Below are positions 10,422-22,855 of a DNA stretch of 64,000 nucleotides, piece by piece. The stretch is from Ramlibacter tataouinensis TTB310 (GTDB taxonomy: Bacteria; Pseudomonadota; Gammaproteobacteria; Burkholderiales; Burkholderiaceae_C), in assembly GCF_000215705.1 (NCBI RefSeq), contig NC_015677.1:2988001-3052000 (forward strand). The letters are read 5' to 3'. The notes under the pieces were generated by a model. That model did not search any database, was not told the origin of the DNA, and saw only the letters and a program-made list of their open reading frames with translations. Each line of letters starts with the position of its first letter. The first letter of the stretch is position 1. Position numbers and translations under genes: made by a program.

Positions 10422-11873
10422 ATGCCCCGCACGCTGTACGACAAGATCTGGGACGAGCACGTCGTCCATACCGAGGAGGACGGCACCGCCGTCCTCTACA
10501 TCGACCGCCACCTGGTGCACGAGGTCACCAGCCCGCAGGCTTTCGAGGGGCTGCGCGAGACCGGCCGCAAGGTCTGGCGCATCAGCTCTGTCGTTGCCAC
10601 GGCCGACCACAACACGCCCACCACCGGCTGGGAGCGCGGCTACGACGGCATCGACGATCCCGTCAGCAAGGAGCAGGTGACCACGCTGGACCGGAACATC
10701 GGCGAGTTCGGCGCGGCGGCCTACTTCCCCTTCCTGTCCAAGCGCCAGGGCATCGTGCACGTGATCGGCCCCGAGCAGGGCGCGACCCTGCCGGGCATGA
10801 CCGTGGTGTGCGGCGACTCGCACACCTCCACGCACGGCGCCTTCGGCGCCCTGGCGCACGGCATCGGCACCAGCGAGGTGGAGCACGTGCTGGCCACCCA
10901 GACCCTGCTGGCCAAGAAGGCCAGGAACCTGCTGATCAAGGTGGAGGGCCAGCTGGCGCGCGGGGTGACCGCCAAGGATGTGGTGCTGGCCATCATCGGC
11001 CGCATCGGCACCGCCGGCGGCACCGGTTACACCATCGAATTCGCCGGCTCGGCCATCCGCTCGCTGAGCATGGAAGGCCGCATGACGGTGTGCAACATGG
11101 CGATCGAAGCCGGCGCCCGCGCCGGCCTGGTTGCGGTCGACGACAAGACCATCGAGTACCTGAAGGGTCGGCCGCTGGCGCCGGGATTCGATGCGAAGAC
11201 CGGCAGGTTTTCGGGCGGCGCCGAATGGAACCAGGCCGTGGCCTACTGGCGCACCCTGCAATCCGACCCCGACGCCAAGTGGGACGCGGTGGTCGAGCTC
11301 GACGGCACGCACATCGTCCCCCAGGTCACCTGGGGCACCTCGCCGGAGATGGTGCTCGGGGTGGACGCGCGCGTGCCCGACCCCGAGCGGGAGAAGGACG
11401 CCAACAAGCGCGCCGCCATCGAGCGGGCGCTGACCTACATGGGCCTGGAGCCGGGCAAGCCCCTGGACGACATCCATGTGGACAAGGTCTTCATCGGCTC
11501 GTGCACCAACAGCCGCATCGAGGACATGCGGGAGGCCGCGGCCGTGGTCAAGCGCCTGGGCCAGAAGGTGGCCAGGAACGTGCGCCTGGCCCTGGTCGTG
11601 CCCGGCTCGGGCGTGGTGAAGGAGCAGGCCGAGCGCGAAGGCCTGCACGAGATATTCAAGGCGGCCGGTTTCGAATGGCGCGAGCCCGGCTGCTCCATGT
11701 GCCTGGCGATGAACGCCGACCGGCTGGAGCCGGGCGAGCGCTGCGCCTCCACCAGCAACCGCAACTTCGAAGGCCGCCAGGGCGCCGGCGGGCGCACCCA
11801 CCTGGTCAGCCCCGCCATGGCCGCCGCCGCCGCGGTGCATGGGCATTTCGTGGACATCCGGCAGTTCGCCTGA
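10422..11873 (+). CDS. leuC: 3-isopropylmalate dehydratase large subunit
   Basis: A 483-residue aconitase-family subunit which, with LeuD, isomerises 2-isopropylmalate to 3-isopropylmalate in leucine synthesis. Fe-S ligand regions are visible as [14 protein letters not shown] and [31 protein letters not shown] and the C-terminal [19 protein letters not shown] are standard. The start [13 protein letters not shown] at 10422 is chosen; upstream in-frame sequence overlaps the LysR gene. leuD begins 24 nt downstream. Confidence 0.97.
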   Translation: MPRTLYDKIWDEHVVHTEEDGTAVLYIDRHLVHEVTSPQAFEGLRETGRKVWRISSVVATADHNTPTTGWERGYDGIDDPVSKEQVTTLDRNIGEFGAAAYFPFLSKRQGIVHVIGPEQGATLPGMTVVCGDSHTSTHGAFGALAHGIGTSEVEHVLATQTLLAKKARNLLIKVEGQLARGVTAKDVVLAIIGRIGTAGGTGYTIEFAGSAIRSLSMEGRMTVCNMAIEAGARAGLVAVDDKTIEYLKGRPLAPGFDAKTGRFSGGAEWNQAVAYWRTLQSDPDAKWDAVVELDGTHIVPQVTWGTSPEMVLGVDARVPDPEREKDANKRAAIERALTYMGLEPGKPLDDIHVDKVFIGSCTNSRIEDMREAAAVVKRLGQKVARNVRLALVVPGSGVVKEQAEREGLHEIFKAAGFEWREPGCSMCLAMNADRLEPGERCASTSNRNFEGRQGAGGRTHLVSPAMAAAAAVHGHFVDIRQFA

Positions 11874-11897
11874 CGCGCGCCCCTACCAAGGATCCCC

Positions 11898-12548
11898 ATG
11901 GACAAGTTCACCGTGCACAAGGGGCTCGCGGCCCCGATGGACCGCGAGAACGTCGACACCGACGCCATCATCCCCAAGCAGTTCCTCAAGTCGATCCGCA
12001 AGACCGGCTTCGGGCCCAACCTGTTCGACGAATGGCGCTACCTGGACCCCGGCTACCCCGGCCAAGACCCGGCCAGCCGCAAGCCGAATCCCGATTTCGT
12101 GCTGAACCAGCCGCGCTACCAGGGCGCCTCCATCCTGCTGGCGCGGCGCAACTTCGGCTGCGGCTCCTCGCGCGAGCACGCGCCCTGGGCGCTGGAGCAG
12201 TACGGCTTTCGCAGCATCATCGCGCCCAGCTTCGCCGACATCTTCTTCAACAACTGCTTCAAGAACGGCGTGCTGCCCATCGTGCTGCCCGAACCCGTGG
12301 TGAGCCAGCTGTTCGACGAGGTGTACGCCTTTCCCGGCTACCAGCTGACCGTCGACCTGGAGCGCCAGAAGGTGGTCAAGCCGCAGGGCGAGGAGATCGC
12401 CTTCGAGGTGCAGCCCTTCCGCAAGTACTGCCTGATCAACGGCTTCGACGACATCGGCCTGACGCTGCGGCACAAGGACAAGATCCAGGCCTTCGAGAAG
12501 GAGCGCCTGGCGAGCAAGCCCTGGCTGGCGCACACCCTGGCAGGCTGA
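11898..12548 (+). CDS. leuD: 3-isopropylmalate dehydratase small subunit
   Basis: A 216-residue swivelling-domain partner of LeuC. Recognisable segments are [19 protein letters not shown] near the start, [20 protein letters not shown] and [20 protein letters not shown]. Length is normal for proteobacteria. An entericidin-like gene that sometimes separates leuC and leuD in related bacteria is absent here. leuB follows after 25 nt. Confidence 0.97.
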   Translation: MDKFTVHKGLAAPMDRENVDTDAIIPKQFLKSIRKTGFGPNLFDEWRYLDPGYPGQDPASRKPNPDFVLNQPRYQGASILLARRNFGCGSSREHAPWALEQYGFRSIIAPSFADIFFNNCFKNGVLPIVLPEPVVSQLFDEVYAFPGYQLTVDLERQKVVKPQGEEIAFEVQPFRKYCLINGFDDIGLTLRHKDKIQAFEKERLASKPWLAHTLAG

Positions 12549-12573
12549 TCCGCCCCAACCGAGAAAAAGACAC

Positions 12574-13671
12574 ATGAAGATCGCAGTCCTGCCGGGCGAC
12601 GGCATCGGCACCGAGATCGTGGCGGAGGCCGTCAAGGTCCTGCGTGCGCTGGACCTGAGGTTCGAGATGGAGACCGCGCCCGTGGGCGGCGCGGCCTACG
12701 AGGCCCAGGGCCATCCTCTGCCCGAGGCCACGCTCCAGCTCGCCAGGCAGGCCGACGCCATCCTGTTCGGCGCCGTGGGCGACTGGAAGTACGACAAGCT
12801 CGAGCGCCAGCTCCGCCCCGAGCAGGCCATCCTGGGGCTGCGCAAGCACCTGGGGCTGTTCGCCAACTTCCGCCCGGCCATCTGTTACGAGCAGCTGACG
12901 CACGCCTCCAGCCTCAAGCCCGAGCTGGTGGCCGGCCTGGACATCCTGATCATCCGAGAGCTCACCGGCGACATCTACTTCGGCCAGCCGCGCGGACGCC
13001 GCCAGGCGCCCGACGGCCACTTCCCCGGTGCCGAGGAGGCCTTCGACACCATGCGCTACACGCGGCCGGAGATCGAGCGCATCGCCCACGTCGCCTTCCA
13101 GGCTGCGCGCAAGCGCAGCAGGCGGGTGACCAGCGTCGACAAGGCCAACGTGCTGGAGACCTTCCAGCTGTGGAAGGACGTGGTCACCGAGGTCGGCAAG
13201 AGGTACCCGGATGTCGCGCTGGACCACATATACGTGGACAACGCCGCCATGCAGCTGGTCAAGGCCCCCAAGAAGTTCGACGTGGTGGTGACCGGCAACA
13301 TGTTCGGCGACATCCTGTCGGACGAGGCGGCCATGCTCACCGGCTCCATCGGCATGCTGCCCTCGGCCAGCCTGAACGCCGGCAACCAGGGCCTGTACGA
13401 GCCCAGCCACGGCAGCGCGCCCGACATCGCCGGCCAGGGCGTCGCCAACCCTTTGGCTACAATACTTTCCGCCGCCATGATGCTCCGCTACTCCCTGAAC
13501 CAGCCCGAGGCCGCCGACCGGATCGAGTCGGCGGTCCAGCACGTGCTGGCGCAGGGCCTGCGCACGGCGGACATCTGGTCCCAAGGCACCACCAAGGTCG
13601 GCACCCGCCAGATGGGCGATGCCGTCGTGGCCGCGATCACCTCCACCAAGAAAACCATTACCAAGGGCTAG
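12574..13671 (+). CDS. leuB: 3-isopropylmalate dehydrogenase
   Basis: A 365-residue NAD-dependent oxidative decarboxylase completing the leu pathway steps found here. It starts [20 protein letters not shown], with substrate-binding [16 protein letters not shown], metal-site [14 protein letters not shown] and NAD-site [14 protein letters not shown]. Near nt 13453-13470 the codons switch to TTG-GCT-ACA-ATA-CTT-TCC, rare in this genome and containing TACAAT, which may hide a promoter for asd. Otherwise the gene is normal, a few residues longer than usual at the C-terminus. Confidence 0.97.
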   Translation: MKIAVLPGDGIGTEIVAEAVKVLRALDLRFEMETAPVGGAAYEAQGHPLPEATLQLARQADAILFGAVGDWKYDKLERQLRPEQAILGLRKHLGLFANFRPAICYEQLTHASSLKPELVAGLDILIIRELTGDIYFGQPRGRRQAPDGHFPGAEEAFDTMRYTRPEIERIAHVAFQAARKRSRRVTSVDKANVLETFQLWKDVVTEVGKRYPDVALDHIYVDNAAMQLVKAPKKFDVVVTGNMFGDILSDEAAMLTGSIGMLPSASLNAGNQGLYEPSHGSAPDIAGQGVANPLATILSAAMMLRYSLNQPEAADRIESAVQHVLAQGLRTADIWSQGTTKVGTRQMGDAVVAAITSTKKTITKG

Positions 13672-13750
13672 CAGCTCCGGTTCGTCGCGCGCCTGCCCCG
13701 GGCTCCTGACGAGCCGGGGGACACAGGATTCACTTGAAAGGCGTATGACG

Positions 13751-14899
13751 ATGGCACTCTCCAAGGCACAACAACCGCTGGTCGGCCTGGTCGGCTGGCG
13801 CGGCATGGTCGGCTCGGTCCTGATGGACCGCATGCAGGCCGAAGGCGACTTCGGGCTGATCGAGCCGGTGTTCTTCTCCACCTCCAACGCCGGGGGCAAG
13901 GCGCCGGCCCAGGCGAAGAACGAGACCGCGCTGAAGGACGCCTTCGACGTCGAGGCGCTCAGGAAGTGCGACATCGTCATCACGGCCCAGGGCGGCGACT
14001 ACACCACGGAAGTGTTCCCCAAGCTGCGCGCGGCAGGCTGGACCGGCCACTGGATCGACGCGGCCTCCACGCTGCGCATGAAGGACGACGCGGTCATCAT
14101 CCTGGACCCGGTCAACATGCCCGTGATCAGGAACGCCCTGGTCAAGGGCGGGCGCAACTGGATCGGCGGCAACTGCACCGTCAGCTGCATGCTGATGGGC
14201 GTGGGCGCGCTCTACAAGGCGGGGCTGGTCGAGTGGATGAGCAGCATGACCTACCAGGCCGCTTCCGGCGGCGGGGCGCAGCACATGCGCGAGTTGCTGA
14301 CCCAGTTCGGCTCGCTCAACGCCGAGGTGCGTTCCCTGCTGGATGACCCCAAGTCCGCCATCCTGGAGATCGACCGCAGGATCCTGGCGCGCCAGCAGTC
14401 CATGTCGGCGCACGAGACCGAGCACTTCGGCGTGCCGCTGGGCGGCTCGCTGATCCCCTGGATCGACAAGGACCTGGGCGGTGGCGTGTCGCGCGAGGAG
14501 TGGAAGGCCGGCGCCGAGACCAACAAGATCCTCGGCCAGGGCGCGGGTTTCGGCACGGCAGCTGTTCCGGTCGACGGGTTCTGCGTGCGCGTGGGCGCGA
14601 TGCGCTGCCACAGCCAGGCGCTCACCTTCAAGCTCAGGAAGGATGTGCCGCTCGCCGACATCGAGGCGATGATCTCTGCGGACAATGAATGGGTGCGCGT
14701 GGTCCCCAACACGCGCGAGGCCACGCTGGAAGACCTGACGCCGGTGGCCGTCACCGGCACGCTGGGCATTCCGGTGGGGCGCCTGCGCAAGATGGCAATG
14801 GGTCCGGAGTACCTCGGCGCCTTCACCATCGGCGACCAGCTGCTGTGGGGTGCTGCCGAGCCGCTGCGCCGCATGCTGCGCATCCTGCTGGCTGCCTGA
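13751..14899 (+). CDS. asd: Aspartate-semialdehyde dehydrogenase
   Basis: A 382-residue NADP-dependent enzyme reducing aspartyl phosphate to the semialdehyde, feeding lysine/diaminopimelate, threonine and methionine synthesis. [18 protein letters not shown] is the nucleotide site and [12 protein letters not shown] carries the active-site Cys. The ATG at 13751 lies 9 nt after GAAAGG and is preferred to the ATG at 13745, which is too close. Upstream (13696-13719) an imperfect GC-rich hairpin, CCCCGGGCTC/GAGCCGGGG, lies in the leader between leuB and asd. It has no T-run. Confidence 0.96.
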   Translation: MALSKAQQPLVGLVGWRGMVGSVLMDRMQAEGDFGLIEPVFFSTSNAGGKAPAQAKNETALKDAFDVEALRKCDIVITAQGGDYTTEVFPKLRAAGWTGHWIDAASTLRMKDDAVIILDPVNMPVIRNALVKGGRNWIGGNCTVSCMLMGVGALYKAGLVEWMSSMTYQAASGGGAQHMRELLTQFGSLNAEVRSLLDDPKSAILEIDRRILARQQSMSAHETEHFGVPLGGSLIPWIDKDLGGGVSREEWKAGAETNKILGQGAGFGTAAVPVDGFCVRVGAMRCHSQALTFKLRKDVPLADIEAMISADNEWVRVVPNTREATLEDLTPVAVTGTLGIPVGRLRKMAMGPEYLGAFTIGDQLLWGAAEPLRRMLRILLAA

Positions 14900-15017
14900 T
14901 CGGCAGCACTTCGACACGCACAGCAGCGAGTCGTTACAGCACGTTGCCCGACCACAACATCAATTGCTGAGTAAGTGCGTGCTCGCGCCCACGCCTGAAG
15001 TTAAAACATGTCTCAGC

Positions 15018-15046
15018 TTGTCACCCTAATTCATTGATGTTATGGT
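15018..15046 (+). promoter_or_regulatory. Predicted fimV promoter
   Basis: TTGTCA (15018-15023) and TATGGT (15041-15046) are separated by 17 nt, matching the sigma-70 hexamers at 5/6 and 4/6 positions. The start codon lies 27 nt further on. The rest of the 174-nt gap between asd and fimV shows no other clear signal. Confidence 0.5.
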
Positions 15047-15073
15047 CCTTTTAGCAAATCAAGTCCCGAGGCG

Positions 15074-17782
15074 ATGGTCCGCATGATGAGAAGAAAACTG
15101 CCTGCATTCCGAGCAGTGGGGGCCCCCAAACCGACGAAAAGACCGAGCTGGCAAGCCACTGCGCTGGCCATTGCTGCCACCGTTGCGCTGGGCCTTCCCG
15201 TTTCGGAAGCGCATGCCCTCGCACTGGGTCGGGTGACCGTCCAGTCCGCATTGGGCGAGCCGCTGCGGGCGGACATCGATCTGCCCCAGATCAATGCGCA
15301 AGAGCTCGAAAGCCTCAAGACCAATCTGGCCTCGCCCGAGGCCTTCCGGGCCGCCGGCCTGGAGTACAACCAAGCCTTGGGCGCCTTGCAGATCGACCTG
15401 CAGCGCCGCCCCGACGGCAGTTACTTCCTGCGGCTGACCAGCGACCGGCCGGTCAATGAGCCGTTTGTTGACCTGATCCTGGAAGCCAGCTGGGCCTCGG
15501 GTCGCATCGTGCGTGACTACACGATGCTGTTCGATCCCCCCAACCTGCGGCAGCCCGCAGCGCCCATGACGGCGCAAGTCTCGCCGGCGGCGCCCGTCCC
15601 TGCACCGGCTGTGGAGGCCGCCGTGCCGGCACCCGCGCCCGCGGCCCCTTCCCCGGCCGACAGTGCCGCGACTGCCGTCGCCGCCGCACCGGTGCCGACG
15701 GCCCCCGCGCCGGAAGCGCCCGCCTCGGAGACTTCCGTCGCCACAGCCCCGGTTCCGGAGCCTGCCATTGCCGCCGCCCCCGTCCCGGAGCCCGCCGAAG
15801 CCGCCGCCCCCGCCCCGGAAATCCCTGCCCCACCCCCCCCTGCCCCTGCCGAGAACCAGCCCGGCGGCGACGCCCGCAAGGTCACCGTGCAAAGCGGTGA
15901 CACGGCCGGCCGCATCGCATCCGCCTACAAGCCGGCCACGGTCTCGCTGGATCAGATGCTGTTGGCCTTGCTGCGCAACAATCCGGACGCCTTCATGGGC
16001 GGCAACATGAATCGGCTGCGTACCGGCGCTGTGCTGGAAGTGCCCACCGCCGAGCAGGCCGCCGCCATCTCCGCGGCCGAGGCGCGCCAGACGCTGGTGG
16101 CGCAGAGCCGCGACTTCAACGAATTCCGCCGCCGCCTGGCAGAGAGCCTGCCCACGGCTCCGGTCGCGGCCGCCGACCGCCAGGCGTCGGGCAGTGTCCA
16201 GGCCCAGGTCGAGGAGAAGAAGCCGGCCGCCACCGCACCCGACAAGCTCACGCTGTCCAAGGGCGCGGTCCAGGGTCGGACCGGCGAGGACAAGATCGCC
16301 CGCGACAAGGCCGCGCAGGACGCCACCGCCCGCGTCGCCGAGCTGGACAAGAACATCGCCGAGCTGAATCGGCTGGGCACGGCCACCGTGGCAAGCGCGG
16401 GCGGCACCGCCGCCGCCGGCGCAGCCGCTGCCACGCCGTCCGCCAGTGCGGCCCGTCCGGCGGCTCCCGCGCTGGGCCCCACGATTGCCGCGGGCAACGC
16501 GCCCAGCGCGGCCGCATCCGCGCCCGCTCCCGCAACGCCGGCCCCTGCTGCTGCGGCAGCCGCTTCCGCGACCCAAGCGACGGCGAGCGCCCCGGCCGCG
16601 ACGGCTTCCGCGCCTTCGCCGGCCGTTGCCGCCGCGCCCGCCGCCAAGCCGGTGCTGCCGCGACCCGCTGCGCCCGCGCCGACGCCCGAGCCCCACCTGC
16701 TGGAGGATCTGCTCGAAAACCCGGTCGTGCCGGCCGCGGCCGGCGGCCTGCTGGCCCTGCTGCTGGGTCTGGGCTTCTATCGCGCCCGCCGGCGCAAGAA
16801 GGCGTCGCAAGTAGACAGTTCTTTTTTGGAGAGCCGGCTTCAGCCGGACTCCTTTTTCGGAGCGAGCGGCGGCCAACGCATAGACACCACTGACAGCAGC
16901 AGCGCAGCCGGCTCGTCCATGGTCTACTCGCCCAGCCAGCTGGACGCGGCGGGCGACGTGGACCCGGTGGCCGAGGCGGACGTGTACCTCGCCTACGGCC
17001 GCGACCTGCAGGCCGAGGAAATCCTCAAGGAGGCCCTGCGGACCAGCCCGCAGCGGGTGGCCATCCATGCCAAGCTGCTGGAGATCTACGCCAAGCGGCG
17101 TGACACCAAGGCGTTCGAAGTGGTGGCCTCCGAGGCCTACAACCTGACCCGCGGCCAGGGCCCCGAATGGCACCACATCTGCGAACTGGGTCAGGAACTG
17201 GACGCCGGCAACCCGCTGTACGGACCGGGCGGCCAGCCCGGCGCCGCGGCACCTGCTGCACCGGTGGCAGCAGCCCCCGCCCCCAGCTTGAGCAGTTCGG
17301 CCACCCAGCCCATGCCCCTGGCTGCGGCCGTGCCCCCTGGCATGGACGTCGACCTGGATCTGGACTTTTCGCTGGGCGACGAGGCGCCGGCACCCGCACC
17401 TGCACCCAGCCCCGTGCGCGCCCAGCGGGCCGCTCCTCCGCCGGTGATCGTGCCGCCGGCGCCCGCGCGTGCTGCCGAGGCGCCTGCTGCCAAGCCGGCA
17501 GGCGACATGATCGAGTTCGACCTGGGTGCCTTGTCGCTGGACCTGGACACGCCCCCTCCGGCCGCCAAGCCGTCAGCCAAACCGGCAGCCAGTGCTGCAG
17601 CACCGGCGTCCGCCCTGCCGGCCGACAGCGATGACCCGCTGGTGACCAAGCTGGCGCTGGCGCAGGAGTTCAACGCCATCGGCGATCCGGACGGCGCACG
17701 CAGCCTGGCCGAAGAGGTGCTGGCCGAGGCCTCCGGCGACCTGAAGCACCGCGCCCAGCGCTTCCTCGCCGAGATCGGCTGA
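15074..17782 (+). CDS. fimV: FimV-like polar hub / peptidoglycan-binding protein
   Basis: A 902-residue inner-membrane protein of the FimV family, which organises cell-pole assembly and type IV pilus function. An N-terminal signal region (about 22-49) is followed by the FimV N-domain ([20 protein letters not shown]). A Pro/Ala-rich linker leads to a LysM-type domain at about 268-323 ([19 protein letters not shown]). More Ala/Pro linker precedes one transmembrane helix at about 550-572 ([16 protein letters not shown]) with a basic stop-transfer RARRRKK. The cytoplasmic part has the TPR-like [20 protein letters not shown], and the conserved FimV C-terminal motif [18 protein letters not shown] ends the protein. 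A C8 run (15833-15840) lies in the proline linker. truA follows on the same strand. Confidence 0.92.
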   Translation: MVRMMRRKLPAFRAVGAPKPTKRPSWQATALAIAATVALGLPVSEAHALALGRVTVQSALGEPLRADIDLPQINAQELESLKTNLASPEAFRAAGLEYNQALGALQIDLQRRPDGSYFLRLTSDRPVNEPFVDLILEASWASGRIVRDYTMLFDPPNLRQPAAPMTAQVSPAAPVPAPAVEAAVPAPAPAAPSPADSAATAVAAAPVPTAPAPEAPASETSVATAPVPEPAIAAAPVPEPAEAAAPAPEIPAPPPPAPAENQPGGDARKVTVQSGDTAGRIASAYKPATVSLDQMLLALLRNNPDAFMGGNMNRLRTGAVLEVPTAEQAAAISAAEARQTLVAQSRDFNEFRRRLAESLPTAPVAAADRQASGSVQAQVEEKKPAATAPDKLTLSKGAVQGRTGEDKIARDKAAQDATARVAELDKNIAELNRLGTATVASAGGTAAAGAAAATPSASAARPAAPALGPTIAAGNAPSAAASAPAPATPAPAAAAAASATQATASAPAATASAPSPAVAAAPAAKPVLPRPAAPAPTPEPHLLEDLLENPVVPAAAGGLLALLLGLGFYRARRRKKASQVDSSFLESRLQPDSFFGASGGQRIDTTDSSSAAGSSMVYSPSQLDAAGDVDPVAEADVYLAYGRDLQAEEILKEALRTSPQRVAIHAKLLEIYAKRRDTKAFEVVASEAYNLTRGQGPEWHHICELGQELDAGNPLYGPGGQPGAAAPAAPVAAAPAPSLSSSATQPMPLAAAVPPGMDVDLDLDFSLGDEAPAPAPAPSPVRAQRAAPPPVIVPPAPARAAEAPAAKPAGDMIEFDLGALSLDLDTPPPAAKPSAKPAASAAAPASALPADSDDPLVTKLALAQEFNAIGDPDGARSLAEEVLAEASGDLKHRAQRFLAEIG

Positions 17783-17817
17783 TCCCGGCCGGTCCCCCAC
17801 CCCAACGGCAGGCCGCC

Positions 17818-18600
17818 ATGCGCATGGCGCTCGGCGTCAGCTACGGCGGGCAGGGCTACCAGGGCTGGCAGAGCCAGCCCTCGGGCAACACCATCCAAGA
17901 CAGGCTGGAGGCGGCGCTCGGCCAGTTCGCCGCCCAGCCCATCGCCACCGTGTGCGCCGGACGCACCGATGCCGGCGTGCATGGGCTGATGCAGGTGGTC
18001 CACTTCGACACCGCCCTTCAGCGCGAGGCGTTCTCCTGGGTGCGCGGCACCAACACCTTCCTGCCGCCGGACATCGCCGTGCAATGGGCCCAGGCCGTGC
18101 CCGACGCCTTCCACTCGCGCGCCAGCGCCCTCGCCCGGCGCTATGCGTACGTCGTGCTCGAGTCGCCGGTGCGGCCCAGCGTGGAGGCCGGCCGGGTCGG
18201 CTGGGTGTTCCGCTCGCTGGACGGCGAGGCGATGCGGGCCGCGGCCGCGCACCTGCTGGGTGAGCACGACTTCAGCTCGTTCCGCGCCTCCGGTTGCCAG
18301 GCCCGCTCGCCGGTCAAGACCCTGGGACGCGTCGAGATCGCCCGCCGCGGCCGTTACTGGCGCTTCGAGTTCGAGGCCAACGCCTTCCTGCACCACATGA
18401 TCCGAAACATCATGGGCTGCCTGCTGGTTATCGGCCAGGGGCAGCAGCCGCCGGGGTGGATGCGGCAGGTGCTGCTCGCCCGCAGCCGCGACGCGGCCGC
18501 CCCGACCTTCGCCCCGGACGGCCTGTACTTCCTGGGGCCGGTCTACGAGCCCCTGTGGCAGCTGCCGAGCCAGGCCGCTGCGTATGATTGGCTGCCATGA
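17818..18600 (+). CDS. truA: tRNA pseudouridine(38-40) synthase
   Basis: A 260-residue pseudouridine synthase acting on the anticodon arm of tRNAs. The catalytic Asp is in [15 protein letters not shown], and the family segments [32 protein letters not shown] and [17 protein letters not shown] are clear. The ATG at 17818 gives a typical N-terminus. Its stop TGA overlaps the trpF start as ATGA. The truA-trpF-trpB-trpA-accD order is common in betaproteobacteria. Confidence 0.97.
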   Translation: MRMALGVSYGGQGYQGWQSQPSGNTIQDRLEAALGQFAAQPIATVCAGRTDAGVHGLMQVVHFDTALQREAFSWVRGTNTFLPPDIAVQWAQAVPDAFHSRASALARRYAYVVLESPVRPSVEAGRVGWVFRSLDGEAMRAAAAHLLGEHDFSSFRASGCQARSPVKTLGRVEIARRGRYWRFEFEANAFLHHMIRNIMGCLLVIGQGQQPPGWMRQVLLARSRDAAAPTFAPDGLYFLGPVYEPLWQLPSQAAAYDWLP

Positions 18601-19311
18601 CCGCCCGGGCTTTGCCGTTGCGCACGCGCATCAAGATCTGCGGCCTCACGCGCGAGCAGGACGTGGACGCCGCGGTGGATGCCGGCGCCGACGCCGTCGG
18701 CTTCGTGCTGTACGACAGGAGCCCGCGCCGCGTCGTGCTGGACCGGGCGGTGGAACTGGCACGCCGCCTGCCGCCCTTCGTGACGCCGGTGCTGCTGTTC
18801 GTCAACGAGGATGCCGCGCGGGTCGCCGCCGCCTGCCGGGCGCTCCCCCGGGCCGCGGCCCAGTTCCACGGTGACGAGACGCCGGCGCAGTGCCTGGCGG
18901 CCACGGAAGGCGGCCGCTGGCCCTACCTGCGCGCCGCCCGGATCCCGACGGATCCGGTCGTGCCGTTCGACTTGCTAAGATTCGCCCACGATTTCGCAAG
19001 CGCCCAGGCCCTCCTGCTCGACGCCCATGTCGAGGGTTATGGCGGCGGCGGCAAGGCATTCGATTGGTCACGCATTCCAACAAACGTCGGCGCTCACCTC
19101 GTCTTGTCTGGTGGGTTGACGCCTGCAAACGTGGGCGACGGCATCCGGCAGGTGCGGCCGCGTTGCAGGACGCTGGCCGTTGACGTGAGTTCCGGCGTCG
19201 AGGCCGTCACCAGCGACGGTTCCGTGCTCAAGGGCATCAAGGACGCCGGCAAGATCCATCGGTTCGTCGCCGCCGTGCGCGCGGCCGACGAGCAGCTTGC
19301 ACGAGGCCTTC

Positions 19312-19334
<23 letters not shown>
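18597..19334 (+). CDS. trpF: Phosphoribosylanthranilate isomerase
   Basis: A 245-residue TIM-barrel isomerase, third step of the tryptophan branch. [20 protein letters not shown] carries the catalytic Cys, and [16 protein letters not shown] and [16 protein letters not shown] follow the family. The true start is the ATG at 18597, overlapping truA. The protein is about 20-30 residues longer than many homologues, mostly at the C-terminus, where it overlaps trpB by 23 nt. Codon use dips in GC around 18970-19140, unlike the neighbours. Confidence 0.95.
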
Positions 19335-20555
<1,221 letters not shown>

Positions 20556-20559
<4 letters not shown>

Positions 20560-21365
20560 GCCGCATCGCCCCCACGCTGGCGGCGCTGAAGGCCGGCGGC
20601 CGCAAGGCCCTCATCCCCTACGTCACGGCCGGCTTCCCCGAGGCGGAGATCACCCCCGAGCTGATGCACGCCATGGCCGGCGCTGGCGCGGACATCATCG
20701 AGCTGGGCATTCCGTTCTCCGACCCCATGGCCGACGGCCCGGTGATCCAGCGCGCCGGCGAGAAGGCGCTGGCGCTGGGCGTGGGCCTGGCCCAGGTCCT
20801 GGAGATGGTGCGCACGTTCCGCCGGAGCGACGACCGCACGCCGGTCGTCCTGATGGGTTACGCCAACCCGGTGGAGCGCTATGACCTGCGCCACGGCGAG
20901 GGGGCCTTCATCCGCGATGCCGCCCAGGCCGGCGTGGACGGCGTGCTCATCGTCGACTACCCGCCCGAGGAGTGCGAGGGCTTCGCCGCCCGCCTGCGCT
21001 CGGCCGGCCTGGACCTGATCTTCCTGCTGGCCCCCACCAGCACGGACGAACGCATGCGGCAGGTCGCCCGGCTGGCCAGCGGCTATGTCTACTACGTCTC
21101 GCTCAAGGGCGTGACCGGCGCGGGCCACCTGGACACCGCCGCGGTGGAACGGATGCTGCCGCGCATCCGGGCGCAGGTCAGCGTGCCGGTGGGCGTGGGT
21201 TTCGGCATCCGCGATCCCGAGACCGCGCGCGCCATCGCCCGCGTGGCCGATGCCGTGGTGATAGGCACCCGGCTGATCCAGGTGATCGAGGAGCAGCCGC
21301 GCGACCAGGTGCTGCCGGCGGCCGCCGCCTTTCTCGGTGGTATCCGCCGGGCGCTGGACGCATAA
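20556..21365 (+). CDS. trpA: Tryptophan synthase alpha chain
   Basis: A 269-residue TIM-barrel subunit releasing indole from indole-3-glycerol phosphate to TrpB. The catalytic Glu lies in [20 protein letters not shown] and the second acidic residue in [15 protein letters not shown]. Also present are [11 protein letters not shown] and [18 protein letters not shown]. The start ATG overlaps the trpB stop by 4 nt. accD follows after 26 nt. Confidence 0.98.
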
Positions 21366-21391
21366 TCGATTTTTGCGAAGGAGGAACCCCC

Positions 21392-22264
21392 ATGTCCTGG
21401 CTAGAAAAACTGCTGCCGCCGAAGATCCAGCCGACCGACCCGACCGAACGCCGCAGCGTTCCGGAGGGCCTGTGGATCAAGTGCCCCAGCTGCGAGACCG
21501 TGCTGTACAAGACCGACCTGGAACAGAACCAGAACGTCTGCCCCAGCTGCAGCCATCACCACCGCATCGGCGCCCGCGCCCGGCTCGACGTCTTCCTCGA
21601 CGGCGAGGGGCGCTATGAGGTGGGACAGGAGGTCCTGCCGGTGGACGCGCTCAAGTTCAAGGACAGCCGCCGCTATCCCGAGCGGCTGAAGGAGGCGCTG
21701 GAGAACACCGGCGAGACCGACGCCCTGATCGTCATGGGCGGCTCGGTGCACAGCATCCCCCTGGTGGCCGCGGCCTTCGAGTTCGAATTCATGGGCGGCA
21801 GCATGGGCAGCGTGGTCGGCGAGCGCTTCGTGCGCGGCGTCGAGACGGCTCTCGAGCAGAAGGTGCCGTTCCTGTGTTTCACCGCCACCGGCGGCGCTCG
21901 CATGCAGGAAGGCCTGCTCTCGCTGATGCAGATGGCCAAGACCAACGCCGCGCTCACGCGCCTGGCCAAGAAGGGCCTGCCCTACATCAGCGTGCTGACC
22001 GACCCCACCATGGGCGGCGTCAGCGCCGGTTTCGCCTTTGTCGGCGACATCGTGATCGCCGAGCCCAAGGCCCTGATCGGCTTCGCCGGCCCGCGCGTGA
22101 TCGAATCCACCGTGCGCGTGACCCTGCCCGAAGGCTTCCAGCGCGCCGAGTTCCTGCAGCAGAAGGGCGCCGTCGACTTCATCTGCGACCGCCGCGAGCT
22201 GCGCAAGACGGTGGCCAGCGCGCTGGCCATGCTGCAGCGCCAGCCGGCCGACGCCGTGAGCTGA
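21392..22264 (+). CDS. accD: Acetyl-CoA carboxylase carboxyltransferase subunit beta
   Basis: A 290-residue beta subunit of the carboxyltransferase forming malonyl-CoA, the first committed step of fatty-acid synthesis. An N-terminal four-Cys zinc ribbon ([10 protein letters not shown] and CPSCSHH) precedes the crotonase-like domain with [20 protein letters not shown] and [14 protein letters not shown] very strong ribosome site (AAGGAGG) lies 8 nt before the ATG. It ends the trp-linked series and is convergent with yggT, 17 nt apart. Confidence 0.98.
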   Translation: MSWLEKLLPPKIQPTDPTERRSVPEGLWIKCPSCETVLYKTDLEQNQNVCPSCSHHHRIGARARLDVFLDGEGRYEVGQEVLPVDALKFKDSRRYPERLKEALENTGETDALIVMGGSVHSIPLVAAAFEFEFMGGSMGSVVGERFVRGVETALEQKVPFLCFTATGGARMQEGLLSLMQMAKTNAALTRLAKKGLPYISVLTDPTMGGVSAGFAFVGDIVIAEPKALIGFAGPRVIESTVRVTLPEGFQRAEFLQQKGAVDFICDRRELRKTVASALAMLQRQPADAVS

Positions 22265-22281
22265 AGGCCGCTGCGGGCAGG

Positions 22282-22830
22282 CTAGCCGATCAGCGCGGCC
22301 TGTACCGAGGCCAGCACGATCAGCGCCACCTGCAGCACCACCAGCAAGGCCAGCGGCGACAGGTCGATCCCGCCCACCAGCGGGATGAGGCGGCGGAAGG
22401 GCCGCAGCACCGGCGCGGCCAGGCGCTCGATCACGTCCACGATGGGCGAATCGGCGCGCACCCACGACAGGATGGCGGCCACGATCACCAGCCCGATCAG
22501 CGCCGAGATCGCCAGCCGCAGCAGGCCGAACAGGGCCAGCACGGGGATCAGCTCGGCGCCGCGCCCGCGTCCCAGCAACAGCCACAACAAGGCGTACTGC
22601 GCCAGCTCCAGCAGGTAGGCGCCCATCAGGCTGGCCGTGTCCCAGCGCCCGACCGCCGGCAGCACCTTGCGCAGGGGCAGCACCAGCCAATCAGTCAGCG
22701 CGAACACGAAGCGTCCCACGGGGTTGCCGAAGGAGATGCGCTGGTGCTGCATGTACAGGCGCAGCAGGCAGGCGCCGCCCAGCAAGCCCACCACCACGTC
22801 GAGCAGGAATGAGACGATTTGATAGAGCAT
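22282..22830 (-). CDS. yggT: YggT-family membrane protein
   Basis: A 182-residue inner-membrane protein with two YGGT repeats, each a pair of hydrophobic helices around a short loop. The first repeat begins MLYQIVSFLLDVVVGLLGGA, the second carries VVAAILSWVRADSPIVDVIE then RPFRRLIPLVGGIDLSPL. The biochemical role of the family is unclear; in other bacteria it is linked to osmotic stress and envelope assembly. The ATG at 22830 is the family start. The divergent LON-domain gene begins only 25 nt away. Confidence 0.9.
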   Translation of the reverse strand: MLYQIVSFLLDVVVGLLGGACLLRLYMQHQRISFGNPVGRFVFALTDWLVLPLRKVLPAVGRWDTASLMGAYLLELAQYALLWLLLGRGRGAELIPVLALFGLLRLAISALIGLVIVAAILSWVRADSPIVDVIERLAAPVLRPFRRLIPLVGGIDLSPLALLVVLQVALIVLASVQAALIG

Positions 22831-22855
22831 GGGGCCGGGTCTTGAAGGTCGTGGG

